The notes: generated from the sequence alone by a model not told the origin. A DNA stretch of 64,000 bases from Comamonadaceae bacterium (GCA_947454955.1 CANGLW010000009.1:29229-93228); one strand, 5' to 3'; positions 23,346 to 34,369 are shown, counted from the first letter of the stretch. Made by a program: numbers and translations.

Positions 23346-24248
23346 TCAAGGCCGGTTCGAGAGGCCCCAGACATACGCACCCACCACCTTGATTTGGTCT
23401 TCGGTGAGCAACTTGCCTTGCGCTGGCATGCGGTTGGCCTTGCCGTTGTTGACCATCGCGGTGATGGCACCTTCACCCCAGCCATGCAGCCAGGTGTCGT
23501 CGGTCAGGTTGGGCGCGCCCATGGCGGTGTTGCCTTTGCCGTCCATGCCGTGACAGGCCGCACAGGCGCCAAACTTAGCTTTGCCCAGCGAGGCACGCAA
23601 AGAGTCGCTCGGGCTGCCCGAGAGGCTGAGCACATAGTGCGCCACGTTCTTCACATCTTCAGGTGTGCCTACTGCGGCGGCCATGGGCGGCATCATGCCG
23701 TTGCGGCCTTGGGTGATGGTTTGCACAATCAACTCAGGTGTGCCGCCGTACAGCCAATCTTTGTCGCTCAAGTTGGGAAAGCCCTTGCTGCCTCGCGCAT
23801 CCGAGCCGTGGCACTGCGCGCAGTTGTTCATGAACAAACGCTCACCGATGGCCATGGCCTGGGGTTCGCGCACCATGTCGGCAAAGCTCATACCAGCGTA
23901 TTTGGCGTAGAGCGGCGCGGTCGCCTCAGCACCGGCTTTCATTTCAGCGCTGTGCTGTGCGCGTGCGCTCCAACCCAAGCGGCCTTCGTAACTGCCCAGG
24001 CCAGGAAACAGGGTGAGGTAAATCGCAGCGAACACGATGGTGATGACAAACAGCCACACCCACCAGCGAGGCAGCGGGTTGTTCATCTCGCGCAAATCAC
24101 CGTCCCACACATGGCCGGTGGTGTTGTCTGCGGTGGCTGGCACACGCACCTTGCCACTCACCCACAACAACACCAGGCAGGCCGTGATGGACACCACCAC
24201 GCCCACGGCCACGTACCACGACCAGAAACCGCTTAAAAAATCACTCAT
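23346..24248 (-). CDS. ccoP: cbb3-type cytochrome c oxidase subunit III
   Basis: Two CxxCH heme motifs (NNCAQCHGSD, GACAACHGMDG); start MSDFLSGFW. Confidence 0.94.
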   Translation of the reverse strand: MSDFLSGFWSWYVAVGVVVSITACLVLLWVSGKVRVPATADNTTGHVWDGDLREMNNPLPRWWVWLFVITIVFAAIYLTLFPGLGSYEGRLGWSARAQHSAEMKAGAEATAPLYAKYAGMSFADMVREPQAMAIGERLFMNNCAQCHGSDARGSKGFPNLSDKDWLYGGTPELIVQTITQGRNGMMPPMAAAVGTPEDVKNVAHYVLSLSGSPSDSLRASLGKAKFGACAACHGMDGKGNTAMGAPNLTDDTWLHGWGEGAITAMVNNGKANRMPAQGKLLTEDQIKVVGAYVWGLSNRP

Positions 24249-24456
24249 GCTCGACTCCCACATTCACTTGTCTTGGGCTGGCTGACTTGATCGACTTGGG
24301 CTGTGCGAACTCATCTGCAAACGGCAGTTGCGCCGCTTCTTCAAAGGCGATGGTTTGGCGGCGCGACCAGGCCCAGCGCACGATGCCCAAGAACGCCACG
24401 AAACACACCAAGGTGGCCACAGACCGCAGGGTGTTGATGTCTAGGTTCATGTCCAT
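24241..24456 (-). CDS. ccoQ: cbb3-type oxidase subunit CcoQ
   Basis: Short TM protein between ccoO and ccoP. Confidence 0.88.
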   Translation of the reverse strand: MDMNLDINTLRSVATLVCFVAFLGIVRWAWSRRQTIAFEEAAQLPFADEFAQPKSIKSASPRQVNVGVEHE

Positions 24457-24464
24457 ACCTCACC

Positions 24465-25079
24465 TCACTTCAAAGCGGTGCCCAGCACCTGCAGGTAAGC
24501 CACCAAGGCATCCATCTCGGTCTTGCCCTGCACCTCTTTCGCAGCGGTGTTGATTTGCTCGTCGGTGTACGGCACCCCCGCGGTGCGCAAGGCTTTGAGG
24601 TGCGAAGGCAGGCTGGCTGCATCGACCTGGTTGGCCAGCAACCAGGGGTAGGCCGGCATGTTGGACTCGGGCACCAGGTCACGCGGGTTATTGAGGTGGA
24701 TGCGGTGCCAGTCATCGCTGTAGCGCTCGCCCACACGCGCCAGGTCCGGGCCGGTGCGTTTGCTGCCCCACTGGAAGGGATGGTCATACACCGATTCGCC
24801 CGCCACCGAGTAGTGGCCATAGCGCAGCGTTTCTGCGCGGAAGGGGCGAATCATTTGCGAGTGGCAGTTGTAGCAACCCTCACGCACATACACATCACGC
24901 CCAGCCAGTTGCAGCGCGGTGTAAGGCTTCACGCCCGGTGCAGGTTGGGTGGTGGAGGTTTGGAAAAAAAGCGGCACGATCTCGATCAAGCCCCCGCCCA
25001 GCAACACCAGCAAGATGAGCACGATCATCAGAAAGTTGCTGGTCTCAATTTTTTCGTGTGACAAACCGGTTTTGTTCAT
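24465..25079 (-). CDS. ccoO: cbb3-type cytochrome c oxidase subunit II
   Basis: [25 protein letters not shown]. Confidence 0.96.
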   Translation of the reverse strand: MNKTGLSHEKIETSNFLMIVLILLVLLGGGLIEIVPLFFQTSTTQPAPGVKPYTALQLAGRDVYVREGCYNCHSQMIRPFRAETLRYGHYSVAGESVYDHPFQWGSKRTGPDLARVGERYSDDWHRIHLNNPRDLVPESNMPAYPWLLANQVDAASLPSHLKALRTAGVPYTDEQINTAAKEVQGKTEMDALVAYLQVLGTALK

Positions 25080-25092
25080 GGGGTTCTCCTGC

Positions 25093-26523
25093 TCAGGCAT
25101 GGGCCACTGCTGCGGTCACAGGCACGGGCACGGGTTCTGCGCGACCGGCTGTGGCGGTTTTGATCACGTTCCACAACATCACCAACATGCCGGTGAGGTA
25201 GAGCAAGCCGCCGATGAAACGCAGCACATAGAAGGGGTAGGTGGCTTTGACGGATTCGACAAAGGTGTAGGTCAGCGTGCCGTCGTCGTTGATGGCGCGC
25301 CACATCAGGCCTTGCATCACACCGGCAATCCACATGGCCGCGATGTAAATCACGATGCCGATGGTCGACACCCAAAAGTGCAACTCAATGGCCTTGATGC
25401 TGTGCATCTGTTTTTGACCGAACAAACGCGGGATCAGGTAATACATCGAGCCCATCGTCACCAAGCCCACCCAACCTAAGGCGCCGGAGTGCACGTGGCC
25501 CACGGTCCAGTCGGTGTAGTGCGAGAGCGCGTTGACGGTTTTGATGGACATCATCGGCCCCTCGAAGGTGCTCATGCCGTAGAAGGAGAGCGACACAATG
25601 AGGAAGCGCAGCACCGGGTCGTCACGCAGCTTGTGCCACGCGCCCGAGAGGGTCATCACGCCGTTGATCATGCCACCCCAGCTAGGTGCCAAGAGGATGA
25701 GGGAGAACAGCATGCCCACCGATTGCGTCCAATCTGGCAGCGCGGTGTAGTGCAGGTGGTGTGGGCCGGCCCACATGTAAGTGAAGATCAGCGCCCAAAA
25801 GTGCACGATGGACAAGCGGTAGCTGTACACCGGCCGCTCGGCCTGCTTGGGGATGAAGTAATACATCATGCCCAGGAAACCTGCAGTGAGGAAAAAGCCC
25901 ACCGCGTTGTGGCCGTACCACCATTGCACCATCGCGTCTTGCACGCCGGCGTACACCGAGTACGACTTCATCCAACCCGCAGGAATAGCTGCGCTGTTGA
26001 CCAGGTGCAGCAAAGCCACCGCGATGATGAAGGCACCAAAGAACCAGTTGGCCACATAGATGTGACGCACCTTGCGTGTGCCCACCGTGCCGAAAAACAC
26101 AACCGCGAACGACACCCACACCAAGGCAATCAAGATGTCGATGGGCCACTCGAGCTCAGCGTATTCTTTGCCCGAGGTGTAACCCAGGGGCAGCGAAATC
26201 GCCGCGGCCACAATCACCGCTTGCCAGCCCCAGAAGGTGAAGCTGGCCAAGGGTGAAGCGAACAAACGGGTTTGGCAGGTGCGCTGCACCACGTAGTAAG
26301 CCGAGGCAAACAAGCCGCAGCCCCCGAAGGCAAAGATGACCGCGTTGGTGTGCAGCGGACGCAAGCGTCCGTAGCTCAACCAGGGGATGCCGAAATTCAA
26401 TTCGGGCCAAGTGAGTTGGGCCGCAATGATGACGCCCACCAGCATGCCGACCACACCCCAGACCACGGTCATGAGGGCGAACTGTCGGACGACGGTGTCG
26501 TTGAAGGTTTGGTTGTTGGACAT
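25093..26523 (-). CDS. ccoN: cbb3-type cytochrome c oxidase subunit I
   Basis: [35 protein letters not shown]. Confidence 0.97.
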   Translation of the reverse strand: MSNNQTFNDTVVRQFALMTVVWGVVGMLVGVIIAAQLTWPELNFGIPWLSYGRLRPLHTNAVIFAFGGCGLFASAYYVVQRTCQTRLFASPLASFTFWGWQAVIVAAAISLPLGYTSGKEYAELEWPIDILIALVWVSFAVVFFGTVGTRKVRHIYVANWFFGAFIIAVALLHLVNSAAIPAGWMKSYSVYAGVQDAMVQWWYGHNAVGFFLTAGFLGMMYYFIPKQAERPVYSYRLSIVHFWALIFTYMWAGPHHLHYTALPDWTQSVGMLFSLILLAPSWGGMINGVMTLSGAWHKLRDDPVLRFLIVSLSFYGMSTFEGPMMSIKTVNALSHYTDWTVGHVHSGALGWVGLVTMGSMYYLIPRLFGQKQMHSIKAIELHFWVSTIGIVIYIAAMWIAGVMQGLMWRAINDDGTLTYTFVESVKATYPFYVLRFIGGLLYLTGMLVMLWNVIKTATAGRAEPVPVPVTAAVAHA

Positions 26524-26540
26524 GATGCAGAACCTGGAGA

Positions 26541-26554
26541 TTGACTCGCATCAA
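26541..26554. promoter_or_regulatory. FNR-type box upstream of ccoN (proximal)
   Basis: TTGACTCGCATCAA. Confidence 0.75.
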
Positions 26555-26581
26555 GTTTGCAATGCCGTGCTGATGTGCGAT

Positions 26582-26595
26582 TTGATGCACATCAA
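26582..26595. promoter_or_regulatory. FNR-type box upstream of ccoN (distal, perfect consensus)
   Basis: TTGATGCACATCAA. Confidence 0.85.
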
Positions 26596-26601
26596 GTGCG
26601 C

Positions 26602-26739
26602 TCAGGAATCCTGCAAAATTCTTGCGCCTTCTTCTTCGATGTCTTCGAACTGATCTCCCTCGATCGCCCACCACAGTGCGCCCAGAATCACAAACACCAG
26701 GGCCACCGACAAGGGGATGAGCAAATACAAAATGTCCAT
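26602..26739 (-). CDS. ccoS: cbb3-type oxidase assembly protein CcoS
   Basis: MDILYLLIPLSVALVFVILGALWWAIEGDQFEDIEEEG. Confidence 0.93.
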   Translation of the reverse strand: MDILYLLIPLSVALVFVILGALWWAIEGDQFEDIEEEGARILQDS

Positions 26740-29084
26740 CAGGCGACTTTCATGGCTTGTGGCGTTGATACCGGCGAGCGGTTCAAGCGCCAGGCGTTGA
26801 GCACCACACCGAGTGAACTCAGGGCCATGCCCAAGCCTGCGAGCCACGCGGGCAAATAACCCGCCATGGCCAAGGGCACGCAAGCCACGTTGTAGGCCAT
26901 GGCCCACACCAGGTTTTGCCGCACCACACGCCGCGTGAAACGCGAAAGGGTGAAGGCTTGCGCCACGGCACCGAGCTCACCCATGACCACCAGGTCCGCG
27001 CGGGTGTGGGTCACCACAGCCCCTTGCCCTAAGGCGATGGCCACATGCGCGCTGGCCAAGACCGGCGCGTCGTTCAAACCATCGCCCACCATGGCCACGC
27101 GTCGGCCTTGGGCTTGCAGGCTTTGCATGGCAAACAATTTGTCATGCGGGCTGCAGTCGCCACGTGCGTGGGTGATGCCCAAGGCTTGTGCGACACGCGC
27201 CACTGCGGCTGCGCTGTCACCCGACAGCATGCGTACCTCCACCCCTGCGGCTTGCAAGGTTTGCACGGTGCGCCAAGCATCATCACGCAAAGCCTCACCC
27301 CAGCTGAAAGAGGCCAGCCAGCCTTGGGCATTGCAAAGATGCACTTCAGCGTTAGGGTGTGTTTCGCCACTGAGTAAATCACGCGTCTGCATCTGCATCT
27401 GTGTCTGGGTTTGCTTGTTCACACCGCACCACTCAGCGCGGCCCAAACGCAAGGCTTGGCCTTGGCATGAACCCGACAAGCCTTGGCCCACGTCTTCTTG
27501 CGCATCCTCACAGCACAGCACCGGCACGCCTTCTTGCTGCGCATGCGCCACCAAAGCACGTGAGACCGGGTGCAAAGAATGCTGCGCCAATGCGGCCGCT
27601 TGTTGCAACGCAGCTTGAATTGATGTGCCTGCGCGTACGCGAACACCCTGGATGCGCAAGCGGTCGTGGCTGAGCGTGCCGGTCTTGTCAAACACCACCG
27701 TGTCCACCTCGGCCAAGGCTTCCAGCGCACCGAGGTTTTTCACCAGCACACCACGCCGCGCCAAATGACCGGCTGCGGCCAGCATGGCCACTGGCGTGGC
27801 CAGTGACAAAGCACAGGGGCAAGTGACGATGAGCACCGCAGCGGCCACCATCAGCGCACGGCCGTGGTCGATGGGCCACCACCACGCAGCGGCCAAGCCC
27901 GAGGCCAGCAACACAAACCACAAAAACGGCTGAGCCATGCGGTCCACCAACTGGGCCAAGTGCGGCTTGCTCACCGCGGCTTGTTCCATCAGCGCCACGA
28001 TGCCGGCATAGCGCGTGTCTGCGCCCAAGCGCGTGACGCACATCAGCACCGTGCTGCCTTGGTTGTGGCTGCCAGCCAGCACCGCCTGCCCTACCTCGCG
28101 CAGCAAGGGCTTGGACTCTCCGGTCAGAAGTGCTTCATCCACCCAGGTGCGGCCATTCAACAGCACACCATCAGCGGCAAAGGCTTCGCCACTGTGCACA
28201 CGCAGCACATCCCCCACACGCAGTTGACGCAGCGCCACTTGCTCAAAGCTTTGGTCATCGCGCCTGCGTGCCACGCGTTGCGGCACACGGTTGAGCAAGG
28301 CATCCAAAGCACCTGCGGTTTGGTCGCGCAAACGCAGTTCTAACCAACGACCAGTCAGCAAGAAAAACACGAACATGGTGAGCGAGTCGAAATACACCGC
28401 GCTGCCCAACCAACCTTGCGGGCTGAAGGTTGCAAGGGTACTCACTACAAAAGTAATAGCAATGCCCAAGGCCACCGGTAAATCCATGCTGACCTGGCGG
28501 TGCCGCAAGTCGCGCCAAGCCGCACTGAAAAAAGACCCGGCTGAGAACAACATCACCGGCAGGGTCAACACCCACGAGGCCCAACGCAGCAAGTGGGCCG
28601 ACTCATCGGACAAGTCAGTGGCGATGTACTCAGGCCAGGCGTACATCATCACTTGCATCATGGCCACGCAAGCCACCAGCCAGCGCCAGAGCATGCGGCG
28701 CGATTCGCGCTTGCGCCGCTCGCGCAGGGTGGCATCCAGCGCAGGGCGCAGTTGATAGCCCAAAGGCTGAAGCACCCGCAGCCATTGCGAAGGCAGACTC
28801 AAGCGCGGGTCCCAATTGATTTGCACACGCTGAGCTGCTGCACTCACCCTAGCTTGCACGCCAGGCAAGCTGTGCAAAGCCGTCTCCACCGTTTGTGCGC
28901 AAGCCGCGCAGTGCATGCCATCGACCACCAGCTGCGACACCCAACGCTGGCCTTGTGGCACGCTGAATGACGCCCATTCCTGCGGGTCGTCCCAGGCCAG
29001 GGTGGCATCAACCGTGCTTGGCGAAGGCGCAGCAAGCCCAGGCTGAAGGGGCTGCGCAGCTGGGGCCAGACGGTCTAGTGACAT
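26739..29084 (-). CDS. ccoI: Copper-translocating P-type ATPase CcoI/FixI
   Basis: HMA CAAC motif, TCPCALSLATP, VFDKTGTLS, GDGLNDAPVL. Confidence 0.94.
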   Translation of the reverse strand: MSLDRLAPAAQPLQPGLAAPSPSTVDATLAWDDPQEWASFSVPQGQRWVSQLVVDGMHCAACAQTVETALHSLPGVQARVSAAAQRVQINWDPRLSLPSQWLRVLQPLGYQLRPALDATLRERRKRESRRMLWRWLVACVAMMQVMMYAWPEYIATDLSDESAHLLRWASWVLTLPVMLFSAGSFFSAAWRDLRHRQVSMDLPVALGIAITFVVSTLATFSPQGWLGSAVYFDSLTMFVFFLLTGRWLELRLRDQTAGALDALLNRVPQRVARRRDDQSFEQVALRQLRVGDVLRVHSGEAFAADGVLLNGRTWVDEALLTGESKPLLREVGQAVLAGSHNQGSTVLMCVTRLGADTRYAGIVALMEQAAVSKPHLAQLVDRMAQPFLWFVLLASGLAAAWWWPIDHGRALMVAAAVLIVTCPCALSLATPVAMLAAAGHLARRGVLVKNLGALEALAEVDTVVFDKTGTLSHDRLRIQGVRVRAGTSIQAALQQAAALAQHSLHPVSRALVAHAQQEGVPVLCCEDAQEDVGQGLSGSCQGQALRLGRAEWCGVNKQTQTQMQMQTRDLLSGETHPNAEVHLCNAQGWLASFSWGEALRDDAWRTVQTLQAAGVEVRMLSGDSAAAVARVAQALGITHARGDCSPHDKLFAMQSLQAQGRRVAMVGDGLNDAPVLASAHVAIALGQGAVVTHTRADLVVMGELGAVAQAFTLSRFTRRVVRQNLVWAMAYNVACVPLAMAGYLPAWLAGLGMALSSLGVVLNAWRLNRSPVSTPQAMKVA

Positions 29085-29118
29085 GCTCAGAGCCTAAGGG
29101 CTGGAGTGCTTCACCTAT

Positions 29119-29132
29119 TTGACTCAGATCAA
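29119..29132. promoter_or_regulatory. FNR-type box upstream of ccoI
   Basis: TTGACTCAGATCAA. Confidence 0.75.
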
Positions 29133-29292
29133 GGTTCAGCGACTGTGACTTAGGAGCGCCATGAGAAATTGGCCAAGCTTGGGGGGGCCTCTCTACAGCG
29201 AGGTCAACTCAAAAATTTATCGCGAAAAATAGCCTGCGAGTTACATTTTTAAAGGCGTATCGCCGCCATCACCCTGCATTAATCTCAGCACC

Positions 29293-31215
29293 ATGTCTAC
29301 CACCAACACCCCTTTTAACTGGCGCTTTTTTCGCGCAGGCGGCTTTGACCAGGTGCGCCTGGACACGGCGGCTGAGCTCCTGCACATTGGCGAACTCGAC
29401 CAAAAACTGTGGGTGGCCTTGTCGTGCCCGATACGCGGCACCGAGCTCGATGCGCGCACCCTGGCCCTGATCGACACCGATGGCGACGGTGTGATCCGCG
29501 CACCCGAGCTCATTGCCGCCGTGCGTTGGGCCGCACAACGTCTGCGTAGCCCTGAAGTTCTGGCACAAGGTCTGGAAGGGTTACCGCTGGCTGCCATCAA
29601 AGACGATGACGCCGCTGGCGCAGACATCATGGCGGTGGCACGCAGCCTGCTCACCCCAGATACGCAAGCCCGCGACACGCAAGACATCACCATCAGCGTG
29701 GCCATGGCCAGTGCGGCACAACGCGCCCAGGCGGCTCAAGCTCAGGCTGATTGGGAGGCTCGCGGCCAAGCCTTGCAGCTGCTGGGCGAACGCAGCGCAT
29801 CAGCCTTTGAAGCCTATTTGGCGGTCAAAGACAAGGTGGAAGACTGGTGGGTGCGCTGCGAGCTAGCCGCCTTTGACACACGCGCCACCGACGCCCTCAA
29901 CCCAAGCGGCACCACACTCGACACCTTGGGTGGCATGCTGCTGAGCCAAGCGCATGACAGCGTGGCAGCCCTTCCCCTAGCGCGGGTGGCACCCGATGCA
30001 GCTCTGCCCTTGCAGCACGGCCTCAACCCTGCTTGGGCACAGGCCATCGGCAACTTGCGCGATGCCGTGGTCACACCCCTGTTGGGTGAGCGCACGCACT
30101 TGAGTCGCAAGGATTGGCGCACCTTGGTGACCACTTGGCAGGCTTACGCCACCTGGCGTGACGAAGCGCCAGACCCACAAGCTGTGAGCGATGGCACCCG
30201 CGATCTCGAAAAACTGGCGCGTTATGTGCGCGACCTGATGCCCTTGGCCAATAACTTCGTGTCGTTTCGCGATTTTTACGCCCGCAGAACGCCAGCGAGT
30301 TTTCAGGTGGGCACGCTCTACCTGGATGGCCGCGCCTGCGAACTGTGCGTGGCTGTCAATGACGCGACCAAGCACGCCAGCTTGGCGGCGCTATCTCGCC
30401 TTTACCTCGTGTACGTCGACTGTGTGCGCGGGAGCGAAAAAATGAGCGTGGCCGCCGCCTTCACTGCGGGCGACGCCGACCAACTCATGGTGGGACGAAA
30501 CGGTGTGTTTTACGACCGCCAGGGCCGCGACTGGAACGCCACCGTCGTCAAACTCGTGGAACATCCCATCAGCCTGCATCAGGCGTTTTGGGCGCCCTAC
30601 AAACGCTTGGCGCGGCTGATCAACGAGCAGATTCAAAAAATCACGGCAGACCATGCCAAAGCCAGCGATGCCAAGCTGGCACACACAGCCACACTCAGCA
30701 CCAGTGTGGTGGCAGCACCAGCCAAAGGCACCCCCGAGCCGGGTAAGCACACACCCGCAAACGCCCCAGCTGGCGCTGGCCCCACACCTTTTGATGTGGG
30801 CAAGTTCGCCGGCATCTTTGCCGCCATCGGGCTGGCGGTCGGGGCCTTGGGCACCGCCCTGGCATCGGTCATGAGCGGTTTGTTTGCCCTGGCCTGGTGG
30901 CAGATGCCCCTGGCCTTGGCGGGCTTGCTCATGGTGGTGTCTGGCCCAGCGGTGGTACTGGCCTGGTTCAAGTTGCGCAGCCGCAACTTAGGACCAATTC
31001 TGGATGCCAACGGGTGGGCCATCAACGCGCGTGCACGCATCAACATTCCGTTTGGCACCTCGCTCACGCAAGTGGCGCAGCTGCCCGCGCATGCCGAGCG
31101 CAGCCTGCATGACCCTTACGCTGAACGCAGCGCCCCCTGGGGATGGTATTTGTTGGCGTTGCTGCTTTTGGTCGCGCTAGCAGCAGTCTGGTTCATGGAG
31201 ATGCTCTCATTTTGA
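29293..31215 (+). CDS. Uncharacterised 640-aa protein with EF-hand-like motif and C-terminal membrane segments
   Basis: LIDTDGDGVIRAPEL EF-hand-like loop near N-terminus; hydrophobic segments after residue ~510. Confidence 0.75.
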   Translation: MSTTNTPFNWRFFRAGGFDQVRLDTAAELLHIGELDQKLWVALSCPIRGTELDARTLALIDTDGDGVIRAPELIAAVRWAAQRLRSPEVLAQGLEGLPLAAIKDDDAAGADIMAVARSLLTPDTQARDTQDITISVAMASAAQRAQAAQAQADWEARGQALQLLGERSASAFEAYLAVKDKVEDWWVRCELAAFDTRATDALNPSGTTLDTLGGMLLSQAHDSVAALPLARVAPDAALPLQHGLNPAWAQAIGNLRDAVVTPLLGERTHLSRKDWRTLVTTWQAYATWRDEAPDPQAVSDGTRDLEKLARYVRDLMPLANNFVSFRDFYARRTPASFQVGTLYLDGRACELCVAVNDATKHASLAALSRLYLVYVDCVRGSEKMSVAAAFTAGDADQLMVGRNGVFYDRQGRDWNATVVKLVEHPISLHQAFWAPYKRLARLINEQIQKITADHAKASDAKLAHTATLSTSVVAAPAKGTPEPGKHTPANAPAGAGPTPFDVGKFAGIFAAIGLAVGALGTALASVMSGLFALAWWQMPLALAGLLMVVSGPAVVLAWFKLRSRNLGPILDANGWAINARARINIPFGTSLTQVAQLPAHAERSLHDPYAERSAPWGWYLLALLLLVALAAVWFMEMLSF

Positions 31216-31291
31216 GAGCATCCCATATCTGACAGCATCGCTCAACCTTGAGCTCTGATCAGTTTTTTGACCAGGCATGACCCTTGGTGAT

Positions 31292-31987
31292 TCAGCGCGT
31301 CGCCACAGCCGCAGCGTCTTGTCGGCCCAGGCCGCCGTACAAATCCAGGCAACGCTCGAACCAGGTGTGCACCACATCATCGGCGTTCAACACCGCAAAG
31401 GTGCTGCTGATGCGCGCCCACTGGAAACCACCAAAGGCCAGGTAGTCGGCGTAAGACGGTTGTGCGCCCCCAAGGAAAGGCTGCGCTTGCAAGCTTTGGC
31501 GCATGGGCTGCAAGCTTTTGTGAAACGCCGCCACACGCTCTTCACGACCGGCTTGAATCTCTTCAATGGTCATTTTGTAAATACGTTCGCGTGATTCGCG
31601 AAAGTAAGCTTGGTCTGTGGGCAAGAGGCTACGGTGCAGGTCTTGCATGATCAAACGCGCCAAGCCTGCATGCACCGTGGTTTGCACCCAGTTCTGGAAA
31701 AACTGCAGCAAGGCCGTCTCTGAGCCTGTGCCGGTCAAACGTGGGGTGTTGGGAAAAGCCTCGTCGAGATAGCGCACGATGGCAAAGCTGTCGGTCACCC
31801 AACGCTCGCCATGCACCAGGGTAGGGATGGTGACCTTCTCGCCTTGCGGGTGCAGGCTGGGCACATCCATGAAGCCGATGTCGCGCACCTCAAAGGCCAA
31901 GCCTTTGTGCGCCAAGGCCATGCGCACGCGCCAGCTGTTGGGGCTGAAGTGTGTGCCATTTGCGTTGATGAGGTCAATCAAAACCAT
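31292..31987 (-). CDS. Glutathione S-transferase family protein
   Basis: N-terminal thioredoxin-like region, KVTIPTLVHGERWVTDSFAIVRYLDEAFP. Confidence 0.88.
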   Translation of the reverse strand: MVLIDLINANGTHFSPNSWRVRMALAHKGLAFEVRDIGFMDVPSLHPQGEKVTIPTLVHGERWVTDSFAIVRYLDEAFPNTPRLTGTGSETALLQFFQNWVQTTVHAGLARLIMQDLHRSLLPTDQAYFRESRERIYKMTIEEIQAGREERVAAFHKSLQPMRQSLQAQPFLGGAQPSYADYLAFGGFQWARISSTFAVLNADDVVHTWFERCLDLYGGLGRQDAAAVATR

Positions 31988-32771
31988 ATCGAGATCCTTT
32001 GAAACTGGTCACAGAAAAACTCAGCAGACACAAGAGCATCCAAGCCCCCAGTGCCCACTGCAGTGGCATGTTGATGGCAAAGCCCATCGCGTCGGTCCAC
32101 AGCACAAACACGCAGTACAGACCAAACACGGCCACTGCACGCATCAACCAACTCGAGCTGCGCACCCAGTGTGCAGGCAAGCGTTGCGCCACCCAAGCGC
32201 CCACCAGGCCACTCAAGACCCCAGCACTGGCACCCACCACCACATCAGCCGGCCAATGCGCGCCCACCGCGATGCGCGAGCAGCCCACCAAGGCGGCCAA
32301 AACAAACAGCCACACATGGCGCAGGCGACCACGCTGCGCCAACGAAAAATAAACAGCAGCAGCACCTGCGAACGCGGTCATGGTGTGGCCCGAAGGCATG
32401 GCCGCGACAAACAAGGGCTCACCCACCACACGTATGCCTTCGCTGCCCAGCAACTCCAACGGCCGCGGGCTGAAAAAGAAGGACTTGCCCACACGCGTGA
32501 GCACACCCGCCACTGGCGCTGCGCACAACCAGGCCAGCACGATGCGCGGTGAACGCCGCATGCACCACGCGGTAGCACCAAACAAACCCCAACCCGTGCC
32601 CAGCAACGCCAAGGCCGCCCAAAAGTGATCTGAACCAACACGGAAAAATTGGTTGAGTGCGCGGAACAAACCAGGCTCCCAGGCGCTCCACCAAATCGGC
32701 GCGCTGACCAAGAGCATGAGCGCAGGAATGCCCCAGTGCCAGGCGCGAACGGTGGGGGCGCGGAAGAACAT
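31974..32771 (-). CDS. PAP2 family phosphatase, membrane-bound
   Basis: AAMPSGHTMTAFAGAA and CSRIAVGAHWPADVVVG motifs. Confidence 0.88.
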   Translation of the reverse strand: MFFRAPTVRAWHWGIPALMLLVSAPIWWSAWEPGLFRALNQFFRVGSDHFWAALALLGTGWGLFGATAWCMRRSPRIVLAWLCAAPVAGVLTRVGKSFFFSPRPLELLGSEGIRVVGEPLFVAAMPSGHTMTAFAGAAAVYFSLAQRGRLRHVWLFVLAALVGCSRIAVGAHWPADVVVGASAGVLSGLVGAWVAQRLPAHWVRSSSWLMRAVAVFGLYCVFVLWTDAMGFAINMPLQWALGAWMLLCLLSFSVTSFKGSRYGFD

Positions 32772-34369
32772 CAGTCGCGCTCCCGTCGCTGCGGTGCGGC
32801 TTGTCCGCCCCACGCTTCACACACATGCCAGGTGAACTGCGCCACTTGGCGCCCCGCGCGCTGCACCGGTTGGGTGTGCACCAGCTCACAACGCTCAAAG
32901 CGTCCATCACCCACAGGCAACTGGTAAGCCATTTGCGACCAGTCCATCAACAAGGCGCGCTCACCTTTGGGCAAGGCACCGCTCCACAAACTGAACTGGT
33001 CAAAGCCCTCATCGAGCACATGCACCGGCAGGGGCCGCGCGTACCAAGCCAAGCGGCTGGCCAGCGTCCAGTTTTGCACCGCCAAGTGTTGGATGCCACG
33101 CGCTTGCGCGAGTTGCTGCGCGGTGCGGGCCGCGTCTTGCCAGCCGTAAAAATCGGTGAAGGGGTTGATGTCTTCGGGCTGCGTGCCGTCGCTGCTCAGC
33201 CAGGTGGGGCCAGCGCTCAACATCAAGCCAAACATCGCCACGCTGATGAACGCTTGCACGCCCAGGATGATTTTGATGGCCCGGCGCTTAGCCCCCTGCC
33301 ATAAGCTGTGCAAACCTGCGCCCGCCAAAGGCGCCAAAGCCACCCAGGCAGGCGCCGTCCAATGCGGCAAGCCGGTGCCACCACCGGCCATGTACACCAG
33401 CACCACAAAGGGCAGCGCAAACACCCACCACCAGGCTTGGAAGCTCACCAGCTCAGCACGCGCACGCCAGCAGGCCCAGCCACCCCACACCAGCCCCAGG
33501 TACAAGAGCACCTGGCCGATGAAGAATCGCAACATGCTGCCCAACTGCCAGGTGCTGCCACTGCCATGGTTGAGCTGGTAACGGAACGACAACCAATCGT
33601 GCGTGGCGTTCCAGGCCAGCACCGGCATGATGATGAGCAGCGCCAAGGCAACCGCCAACCAAGGCGCAGGCTTGGCAAGCACGAGCCAGCCGTGGGATCG
33701 CACCAGCACGATGACCACCGGCAAGGCCAGAAACACCGCGGTGTATTTGCTCAAGCCGGCCAGGCCCAGCCACACGCCTAGCCACAACCAGTTCTTGGTG
33801 TTGCAGTGCTCAACATCGGCCTGCATGTGCAGGGTATGACGCATGACCACCGCGGTCCACAGCATCAGCAGTGTATCGGGCAACAAACCGATGCCCAGGA
33901 TATGCAGGACCGGCGCGACAGCCATAGCCAGCACCGCCCAAAAGCCCGCGCTCTCAGCCTGCTCTAAAGCCTGGCCTTGGCTCAGCGCCAAGCTGCGCGC
34001 AATGTCAAACACCAAGCCAGCGGTGATGGCCCAGACCCCATTGGGCAAGAGGCGCAGCACCCCATCGGGTGCGCCCAGGGCGACCAGCGGCCACTGCACC
34101 CACCCCACCAAAGGCGGGTGGTCGTAATAGCTCCAATCCAAGTTGGCGGCGTACAGGGCGTAATGGGCTTCATCACCCGACAAGCCCAGGGCAAAGCCCA
34201 GGGCCAGGTGCACCAGGCTGATGGCCAGCACCAGCCAGATCAAGCGTTGACGAAGGGAAAGTTGCGCGAACAAAACATCAAAAAAGTGAGCATGAACCAC
34301 ACCTGGCCAGAGCCAGACACTGGGGTAGAAGTCTAAACGAGGCCCCACGATTGGCCTACACTTACTCAA
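32771..34369 (-). CDS. GT39/ArnT-like membrane glycosyltransferase
   Basis: LGLSGDEAHYALYAANLDWSYYDHPPLVGW motif, multiple TM segments; start uncertain. Confidence 0.85.
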   Translation of the reverse strand: MSKCRPIVGPRLDFYPSVWLWPGVVHAHFFDVLFAQLSLRQRLIWLVLAISLVHLALGFALGLSGDEAHYALYAANLDWSYYDHPPLVGWVQWPLVALGAPDGVLRLLPNGVWAITAGLVFDIARSLALSQGQALEQAESAGFWAVLAMAVAPVLHILGIGLLPDTLLMLWTAVVMRHTLHMQADVEHCNTKNWLWLGVWLGLAGLSKYTAVFLALPVVIVLVRSHGWLVLAKPAPWLAVALALLIIMPVLAWNATHDWLSFRYQLNHGSGSTWQLGSMLRFFIGQVLLYLGLVWGGWACWRARAELVSFQAWWWVFALPFVVLVYMAGGGTGLPHWTAPAWVALAPLAGAGLHSLWQGAKRRAIKIILGVQAFISVAMFGLMLSAGPTWLSSDGTQPEDINPFTDFYGWQDAARTAQQLAQARGIQHLAVQNWTLASRLAWYARPLPVHVLDEGFDQFSLWSGALPKGERALLMDWSQMAYQLPVGDGRFERCELVHTQPVQRAGRQVAQFTWHVCEAWGGQAAPQRRERD

